DNA of 64,000 nucleotides from an uncultured Eubacteriales bacterium (lineage in GTDB: Bacteria; Bacillota; Clostridia; Oscillospirales; Oscillospiraceae). A model generated the notes under the pieces. It was not told the DNA's origin and ran no database searches. It was given only the letters and a program-made list of their open reading frames with translations. How positions within the stretch are numbered: position 1 is the first letter of the stretch; the number at the start of each line of letters is the position of its first letter. Position numbers and translations under genes: made by a program. The DNA lies in the NCBI GenBank assembly GCA_900544975.1, contig UQXI01000007.1, positions 1 through 64,000 on the forward strand. Direction: 5' to 3'. Below are positions 58,507 to 64,000 of this stretch, in pieces.

Positions 58507-59688
58507 TCAGGCAGCCTCTTTCAGAGCCGCAACAGCGGCCTGCAGCTGGTTATCCTTTTCATGATCCAACTGTCCCAGGTAGAGGTAGTAGGCAACTTCC
58601 TGATCCAGATCCACCGGCACATCCGGCGTGACGCCAATGCCTGTCAGATTGCGACCATTGGGCGTAAAATACTTCCCCAAGGAAATCGACGCAGCCGATC
58701 CGTCTACCAGCGGGAAGAGCTGCTGATAATACCCCTTGCCGCTGGTCTTTGCCCCAACAATCACCGCAGCGTCATACTCCTGCATGGCAGCGGCGAAAAA
58801 TTCTGCGGCTGAGTAAGAGTGTTCGTTGACCAGAACCGCCATCGGCAGCTCCACGCAGCGGGCGTCGGAGTACGACACCTCCTCCTGGCCATCGGAGCTC
58901 TCTGTGCGAAACAGCGGCCCCTCAGGCAGAAGCGCATCCAAAATCTCCACCAACTCGGTGGTAAAGCCGCCGGGATTGTAGCGGACATCAAAAATGAGGC
59001 TGCTCGCCCCCTGCTCCACCAGGGCATCCACTGCTGCCAAGGTCTCCTCTGCTGCTCTGGCTTCAAAATTCTCGATGGTAATGAGGCCGCTGCCAGAGGG
59101 GAGCATCTCATAGGTTGCCACCGGCAATTCAATCTGCCCCCGGGTCACGGTGAAATCCAGCTCCTGCCCATTGCGATCTACGGTGAGAACCACATTGCTT
59201 CCCGCCTCCCCCTGGATCCAGGGGGTTACCTCCGACACACCCAATTCCGCGCAACTTTGGCCGTCCACCCCAACCAACACGTCGTGGACCTGGAGCCCGG
59301 CTTTCTCTGCCCCGCCGCCTTCCGCCAATTCTACAATCTCCAGCCCAGTCTCATCCTCTCGCTGCTCCAGAGTGATGCCGACGCCCACATAGACATTGTC
59401 TCTCCGTTCTATGTGGGCCTGATACTCGGATGCGGGGATATAATAGCTCCATCGGTCTCCCGTGGCCTTCAGCATCGCCTCGGCGGCGGCATCCTCCAGG
59501 GCAGTCCGGTCCACATCTTCCACGAACTTCTGGTCAATGATGGACAGCAGCTGATACAACTTCCCCTGTTTGCTCCCATCTGTTTCCAGCCGATCCAGGA
59601 AACACAGCGATACCAGCAACGCGCCAAACGCTGCAGCGATCAGATATGTAATTGCGCGCCAAATGTTGTTTAAATATCTCTCAAACAT
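58507..59688 (-). CDS. C-terminal processing peptidase (S41 family, CtpA/CtpB-like)
   Basis: The 393-residue exported serine protease has an N-terminal membrane anchor (about 12-30), a PDZ domain about 95-175 (VYVGVGITLEQ, EKAGLQVHDVLVGVDG), and the S41 core: DVRYNPGGFTTELVEILD, catalytic Ser293 (NEHSYSAAEF), Lys318 and Gln322 (TSGKGYYQQ) in the same spacing as the Ser-Lys-Gln set of E. coli Tsp. Start at 59688 (AAGGA 10 bases upstream) is preferred to GTG at 59697. It follows ftsEX and the M23 gene; an S41 protease here may trim or activate the hydrolase system. Confidence 0.92.
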   Translation of the reverse strand: MFERYLNNIWRAITYLIAAAFGALLVSLCFLDRLETDGSKQGKLYQLLSIIDQKFVEDVDRTALEDAAAEAMLKATGDRWSYYIPASEYQAHIERRDNVYVGVGITLEQREDETGLEIVELAEGGGAEKAGLQVHDVLVGVDGQSCAELGVSEVTPWIQGEAGSNVVLTVDRNGQELDFTVTRGQIELPVATYEMLPSGSGLITIENFEARAAEETLAAVDALVEQGASSLIFDVRYNPGGFTTELVEILDALLPEGPLFRTESSDGQEEVSYSDARCVELPMAVLVNEHSYSAAEFFAAAMQEYDAAVIVGAKTSGKGYYQQLFPLVDGSAASISLGKYFTPNGRNLTGIGVTPDVPVDLDQEVAYYLYLGQLDHEKDNQLQAAVAALKEAA

Positions 59689-59714
59689 CCTGTTCACATC
59701 CTTGAAAATGGTTC

Positions 59715-59747
59715 GCAGAGGCTGCCTCTTATGAGACAGCCTCCTGC
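59715..59747. repeat. Hairpin between the M23 and S41 genes
   Basis: Arms GAGGCTG (59718-59724) and CAGCCTC (59737-59743), partly extended by GCA/TGC, without a T tract on the minus strand. It could tune relative transcript levels within the operon. Confidence 0.4.
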
Positions 59748-59751
59748 AACG

Positions 59752-61089
59752 TTAAATATAATCCATGGGGTTGACGGTGGAACCGTTGTAATAAATGGTA
59801 AAATGAAGATGGGGACCTGTGGACCAGCCGGTGCTGCCCACATAGCCGATGACCTCACCCTGGGAGACATACTCCCCGGCGGAAACCACATAGTGGGTCA
59901 TATGCCCATACAGGCTGGAATAGCCGTCGCCATGGTTGATGGTGACATAGTTGCCGTAGACGTCGCTGTATGTAGCCGTGGTCACGGTGCCGCTGCGGGT
60001 GGCATAAATTGGCGTGCCCTCCGCCGCGCCCAGGTCCACGCCGGTATGGAAGCTCCAAGCTCCGGTCACCGGGTGCACCCGATAGCCATAGGCGCTGGTC
60101 ACAGCCACCCGGTAGGGGAGCGGATACAGCCATCCAGAGGAAGACGAACTGCTGCCACTGCTGCCGCCGCTCTCGCCGCCTCCTTCTTCTTCGCTGCCGC
60201 CGTTGTTTTCCTCTTCCTGCCTGCGGTTCTCCTCTTCTTGCCGACGGTTTTCTTCTTCCTGTCTGCGCCGCTCCTCTTCCTGCCTTCTGGCCTCTTCTTC
60301 CTGCGCCAAAGCGGCGGTGTACTCCTGCTCTTTTTGCGCAATTTCGTCGGTCAGCGCCGCTTCTTTGTCCTCGTATGAGACATAGAGGCTGTCCAACTTG
60401 GCGGCGTCAGCGGTCAGCTCTGCCAGAATGGCGTTTGCCTCTGCGCTCTTCTCGTCCAACTCCGCCTGGCTCACTGCCAGAGCAGTCTTTTGGGCGTCCA
60501 GGTTGGACTTCTCCTGGGCCAGCTCTGCCTGAGCAGTCTGAATTTCCTGGGCAACCCGGTCCAACTCTGCCAACATAGCCTGGTCATGGGCTGCAATCTC
60601 GGAGATTTTGTTGATGGTATCCAGCAGATCTGTGAAGCTGTTGGCCTGAAAGAGCACGGACCAGTAAGAAATCTTGCCGCTCTCCTCCATGGTGCGAATG
60701 CGGACCCGGTACTGCTGGTTGAGCTCTGCCTGCCGGGTCTGGGCGTCGTCCAGCTCCTTTTGCTTTTCCACAATCAGCTGATTGTAGTTCTGAATCTGCG
60801 CATTCAGGTTTTCAATTTCATCGTGGATGATTTTGATCTCCTGGTCGATGTCTTTCTTCCGGGACACCACATCCCGGGTATCGGAGGCATTGGCCGCCTG
60901 CTGCTGAGCAAGTTCCTCCTTGGCCCGCTGAATTTCCTGGGCCTGGCTTTCCAAATTGTTCAGTTCCTCTTGGATGTCCGAGGAGCTGGCGGCAAATACT
61001 GTGGCGGGAATCAGACTCAGCAGCAGCGCCAGAATGAGAAGAATCGCCATCCCTGCCGCTACGGCACTCACCAGTTTTTTTCGCTTCAT
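59752..61089 (-). CDS. Coiled-coil M23 peptidoglycan hydrolase (EnvC/CwlO-like FtsEX effector)
   Basis: The 445-residue protein has a signal peptide (about 1-33), a long coiled coil (about 36-260), a repeated Arg/Gln/Glu segment (RRQEEEN, about 262-295), a Gly/Ser linker, and a LytM domain with zinc ligands His348 and Asp352 (HTGVDLG) and His429 (GPHLHF), with His396 in YGHM. The zinc ligands are intact, so it should be an active endopeptidase, unlike EnvC, whose LytM domain is degenerate. AAGGAGG lies upstream of ATG. Directly follows ftsX, so FtsEX probably controls it by way of the coiled coil. Confidence 0.93.
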   Translation of the reverse strand: MKRKKLVSAVAAGMAILLILALLLSLIPATVFAASSSDIQEELNNLESQAQEIQRAKEELAQQQAANASDTRDVVSRKKDIDQEIKIIHDEIENLNAQIQNYNQLIVEKQKELDDAQTRQAELNQQYRVRIRTMEESGKISYWSVLFQANSFTDLLDTINKISEIAAHDQAMLAELDRVAQEIQTAQAELAQEKSNLDAQKTALAVSQAELDEKSAEANAILAELTADAAKLDSLYVSYEDKEAALTDEIAQKEQEYTAALAQEEEARRQEEERRRQEEENRRQEEENRRQEEENNGGSEEEGGGESGGSSGSSSSSSGWLYPLPYRVAVTSAYGYRVHPVTGAWSFHTGVDLGAAEGTPIYATRSGTVTTATYSDVYGNYVTINHGDGYSSLYGHMTHYVVSAGEYVSQGEVIGYVGSTGWSTGPHLHFTIYYNGSTVNPMDYI

Positions 61090-61119
61090 CGTGTTTTGTC
61101 CTCCTTTGTACTTCCAGCT

Positions 61120-62007
61120 TTAGACATCCAGGAACTTCCGGATGGAGGTAAAGCTACCAAAAATACCCACAAACAGGCCGGCGGCGCCGAAGGTTGCCAC
61201 CATGGGCCAAATCAGCTCCATAAACGGAACAAACTGCAGCAGATTCAGAGCATCCACAGACGCAATCCAGCCCACCATGGCGTTATACAGTCCCCACTCC
61301 AGGAAGAACGCCACCGCTGCGCCAAACATGCCCAGCAGGAAGCCCTCCACCACAAAGGGGAACCGAATAAAGGAATTGGTGGCGCCCACCATCTTCATAA
61401 TTGCAATCTCGTCCCGCCGGTCATACATGGCAAGCTTGACGGTGTTGGAGATGATAAGGAGCGATACCACTAGCAGCAGCGCAATCACCGCAGCCGAAAC
61501 AATGCGCAGGATGTGCTGAATGGTGGCAAACGCCTCCGCCACGCGGTAGGGCGCATTCACCTCCGCCACGCCGGAAACCGCCTCAATCATGGGGACGGTC
61601 TCTTTCATTTTGTTGTTATCCTCCAGGGTGACCAGGAACCGGTCCCGCAGAACATCCGCCTGGATGCCCTGAAACGCGCTCTCGTCCCCCTGCTTGGCCA
61701 CAAACTCCTCCAGGGCCTGTTGGCGGCTGACGAAGGTGGCTTGATGTACATTTTCAATCATGTTGATTTTGGAGCCTACGCTTTTTGCCTCTGCCTCTGT
61801 GAAGCTCTCGTCGATGTAAACCAAAATCTCTGCATCCTGCTCCACTTCTGCAACCATGATGTTCAGGTTATACAGGAGCACGGAAAAGCTTCCAATGATG
61901 ACCAGGCAGGCCACTGTGACACACACTGCGGCAAAGGACATAAAACCGTGGAGGAAAATGCCCCGAATGCCCTCTTTCAACAGATAACCGAAATTATTGC
62001 TCTTCAT
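61120..62007 (-). CDS. ftsX: Cell-division ABC-like protein FtsX
   Basis: The 295-residue membrane protein has one N-terminal membrane helix, a large extracellular loop about 60-170 (AEVEQDAEILVYIDESFTEA), then three more helices in the FtsX domain (ISAAVIALLLVVSLLIISNT-like, MYDRRDEIAIMKMVGATNSFI, GLFVGIFGSFTSIRKFLDV). With FtsE it transmits ATP-driven changes to a peptidoglycan hydrolase. Its start lies 14 bases inside the end of ftsE, so expression is coupled. Confidence 0.95.
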   Translation of the reverse strand: MKSNNFGYLLKEGIRGIFLHGFMSFAAVCVTVACLVIIGSFSVLLYNLNIMVAEVEQDAEILVYIDESFTEAEAKSVGSKINMIENVHQATFVSRQQALEEFVAKQGDESAFQGIQADVLRDRFLVTLEDNNKMKETVPMIEAVSGVAEVNAPYRVAEAFATIQHILRIVSAAVIALLLVVSLLIISNTVKLAMYDRRDEIAIMKMVGATNSFIRFPFVVEGFLLGMFGAAVAFFLEWGLYNAMVGWIASVDALNLLQFVPFMELIWPMVATFGAAGLFVGIFGSFTSIRKFLDV

Positions 62008-62683
62008 AGTGATAATACCCGTCCATTCCGTCGCTGATTACCTTGCCATCGTCAATGGCAATGACGCGTTTGGTGAATCGCTCCACCAGCTCCCGCTCAT
62101 GGGTCACCACCAGCACCGTCGTACCCAGATTGTTGATCTCCTCCAGCAGGAGCATGATCTCATAGGACCGGGCCGGGTCCAGATTGCCGGTGGGCTCATC
62201 GGCAATGATCATGGAAGGATTGTTCACCAAGGCTCTGGCAATGGCCACCCGCTGCTGCTCACCGCCAGAGAGCTCGCCGGGGTGACGGCGGCCTTTGTTC
62301 TCCAGCCCCACCAACTCCAGGACATAGGGGACCCGGCTGCGGATTTCCTTCTCCCGGGCGCCAATGACCCGCATGGCAAAGGCGACGTTTTCGTAAACGG
62401 TCTTATTGGGAATCAGGCGGAAGTCCTGGAAGACCACCCCCACCGTCCGGCGCAGATAGGGAATCTCCCGACTGCGGATGGACTCCAGATGGAACTCATT
62501 GACGAGGACGTTCCCTTCCGTGGGTTGGATCTCGCCGGTAATGAGCTTGATGATGGTGGACTTGCCGGAACCGGAGGGACCCACCAAGAAGACAAACTCC
62601 CCGTCATCGATGTGCATGGAGATCCCCTTCAGGGCTTTGTTGCCGGTGTGGTACGCTTTTACCACATTTGTAAATTCTATCAT
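61994..62683 (-). CDS. ftsE: Cell-division ATP-binding protein FtsE
   Basis: The 229-residue ABC ATPase has Walker A GPSGSGKST near residue 36, VFQDFRLIPNKTVYENV, signature LSGGEQQR, Walker B MIIADEPTGNLD and switch His in VVTHERELV; all are standard FtsE. AAGGA is close to ATG at 62683. It overlaps ftsX and lies 30 bases downstream of the CdaR-type regulator gene. Confidence 0.96.
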   Translation of the reverse strand: MIEFTNVVKAYHTGNKALKGISMHIDDGEFVFLVGPSGSGKSTIIKLITGEIQPTEGNVLVNEFHLESIRSREIPYLRRTVGVVFQDFRLIPNKTVYENVAFAMRVIGAREKEIRSRVPYVLELVGLENKGRRHPGELSGGEQQRVAIARALVNNPSMIIADEPTGNLDPARSYEIMLLLEEINNLGTTVLVVTHERELVERFTKRVIAIDDGKVISDGMDGYYHYEEQ

Positions 62684-62713
62684 AATTCCTTCGCTCCAGA
62701 TAATTTGCCGAAA

Positions 62714-63808
62714 TCAGGCAGTATGAATGTCGCGGGAGGACAAATATTTCCGAACCATGAGGGCCACCTTGAAAATAATGGCGTGATCAAACTGCCGCAG
62801 ATCCAGCCCGGTGAGCTTCTTGATCTTCTCCAGTCGGTACACCAGGGTATTCCGGTGGACAAAAAGCTTGCGGGAGGTCTCCGATACGTTCAGATTGTTC
62901 TCAAAAAACTTGTTGATGGTAAACAGCGTCTCCTGATCCAGGGAATCGATGGAGTTCTTCTTGAACACCTCGGTCAGGAAAATCTCGCACAGGGTGGTGG
63001 GCAGCTGGTAAATCAGCCGGCCAATGCCCAGATTTTCGTAGTGAATGATGGTCTTCTCCGTGTCAAAGACCTTGCCCACGTCAATGGCCGTCTGGGCCTC
63101 TTTGTAAGAGTCTGCCAGCTCCCGGAGGTGGCTGGATACGGTGCCGATGCCGATCACCGTCTTGATGAACAGCTCTGTTTTTAAGAGATCCTCCATGGAC
63201 TGGGCCATCCGCCGAAGGTCGTCTGAAGTGGTGCTGGGATTGATCTGCTTGACCACCGCAATGTCTGACTCGTTGATGCTCAGCACAAAGTCCTGAAGCC
63301 GGTCTGAGAAAATTCCCTGGAGCACCTCCACCGCCGCCACGTCCCCATGGCCCAGCTGCCGGACCAGGAAGACGGCTCTGGGGGCGTCAATGGAAAAATG
63401 CAGCTCCTTGGCGCGGACATAGATGTCGCCAGGCAGAATATTGTCCGTAAGGATGTTCTTCACAAAGGTCCCCCGGTCATGCCGCTCTTCGTAGAACACC
63501 TTTGCATCATTCAGGGCCACATAGGCCATGAGGCACATGCTCCTGGCAATCTCATCCTCGCCGCCGGAGAACACCGCATACTCATAGTAGTTGCTATTGC
63601 CCACAATGGCTTTGAAGGTCCTGCCTCCAAAGCCCACCATGGCGTCAAAGGAGCTGCCAACCTTCAGCGCGGCGTCTGGCCATCTCTCACCCAGGAGGCT
63701 CGTGTCGCTGCAGGAGATGACAATCCCCTCCGGATCCATGACGCCCAGAACTCGGTCTGTGGCGTCTTTTAGTTGCACGATCACATTCTGAAAAATCCGA
63801 TTGGACAT
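62714..63808 (-). CDS. CdaR/PucR-type transcriptional regulator
   Basis: The 364-residue protein begins MSNRIFQNVIVQLKDATDRV with a sugar-diacid-recognition-like domain (about 1-135, GVMDPEGIVISCSD), has a central GGDEF-like segment about 150-280, and ends in a PucR C-terminal HTH (NLNVSETSRKLFVHRNTLVYRLEKI). Such proteins act as sugar-diacid or purine regulators in other bacteria; the ligand here is not known. GGAGG lies 8 bases before ATG at 63808; the in-frame extension to 63916 overlaps the promoter. Located directly before ftsEX, so it might be cotranscribed with and influence the division genes. Confidence 0.87.
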   Translation of the reverse strand: MSNRIFQNVIVQLKDATDRVLGVMDPEGIVISCSDTSLLGERWPDAALKVGSSFDAMVGFGGRTFKAIVGNSNYYEYAVFSGGEDEIARSMCLMAYVALNDAKVFYEERHDRGTFVKNILTDNILPGDIYVRAKELHFSIDAPRAVFLVRQLGHGDVAAVEVLQGIFSDRLQDFVLSINESDIAVVKQINPSTTSDDLRRMAQSMEDLLKTELFIKTVIGIGTVSSHLRELADSYKEAQTAIDVGKVFDTEKTIIHYENLGIGRLIYQLPTTLCEIFLTEVFKKNSIDSLDQETLFTINKFFENNLNVSETSRKLFVHRNTLVYRLEKIKKLTGLDLRQFDHAIIFKVALMVRKYLSSRDIHTA

Positions 63809-63863
63809 GGCAGCGCCCTCCTTGCACCTCGCATCAAAACGGTAAACACAAAATCGCAAGAAT

Positions 63864-63892
63864 ATCATACACCGTTTTGGCACGTTTTGCAA
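63864..63892 (-). promoter_or_regulatory. Promoter of the CdaR-type regulator and ftsEX group
   Basis: Minus strand TTGCAA, 17-base spacer, TATGAT, about 55 bases before the start at 63808. Beyond it, 63893-64000 shows no gene. Confidence 0.65.
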
Positions 63893-64000
63893 GTGGCATT
63901 TGACAAATTGTTGCAAAACGGACCCGGTTTTTTATGGAATATCACATATTTTCAGGCACTTCGCCCAGTTCGCGGCGGGTATTTTTAAAGAAAATGACCA

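Overview
The window looks like a chromosomal piece of a GC-rich, endospore-forming, gut-type Firmicute, most plausibly of the Oscillospiraceae (Flavonifractor, Intestinimonas or Lawsonibacter-like). The reasons are the spore genes spoIVA and bofA, a YabE-type 3D-domain protein beside rsmA, class A RNase P RNA, strong AGGAGG ribosome binding sites, clostridial -35/-10 promoters (very often TTGCAA...TATAAT-like), three surface proteins with S-layer homology (SLH) anchors, and a choloylglycine hydrolase. Genus and species are inference.

Layout. 1-4000 (minus strand): nnrD, a YdcC-position lipoprotein, alr, mazF and a window-edge protein with a Pro-Glu repeat tail; this order resembles the Bacillus ydcC-alr-ndoA region, but no antitoxin gene is visible. 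4200-26600: a surface-protease island with two giant secreted subtilases (2823 and 2772 residues), a third SLH protein, and two regulators (XRE+TPR and an ArsR-like winged helix). The two subtilase genes share a stretch of 508 bp that reads as identical, covering most of the SLH anchor and the terminator, and a promoter segment of nnrD is duplicated beside it. 26900-33500: a bile-salt-hydrolase family enzyme, then a complete nickel/peptide ABC importer, with a 182-bp inverted-repeat element sitting between its binding-protein gene and its permease genes. 33700-38000: bofA, an SCP2-like protein coupled to a class III aminotransferase, and spoIVA. 38100-41900: a lone LRR-Roc-COR (Roco) GTPase with 12 nearly identical 22-residue repeats, AT-richer than its surroundings and followed by repeat-rich DNA. 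41900-51100: GNAT, ClpE-like unfoldase, a second copy of the 182-bp element, yabE, rsmA, HAD phosphatase, YihY, and a DUF5685/J-domain pair. 51370-52600: an AAA_14/DUF4143 ATPase. 52600-64000: murD-ispD-ispF, rnpB, a DUF1905 protein, greA-lysS, and a division/cell-wall cluster (CdaR-type regulator, ftsE, ftsX, coiled-coil M23 hydrolase, S41 peptidase).

How the genes fit together. Much of the window is envelope biology: D-Ala supply (alr), peptidoglycan precursors (murD), isoprenoid precursors (ispD/F), FtsEX with its probable M23 effector, and SLH-anchored proteases on the surface. The best candidates for a second look are the Roco GTPase, the recently homogenised SLH protease pair and its Cys3-His repeats, the 182-bp inverted-repeat family, and several places where a terminator-like hairpin overlaps the ribosome binding site of the next gene. 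All functions come from motif recognition by eye; no database search was run.
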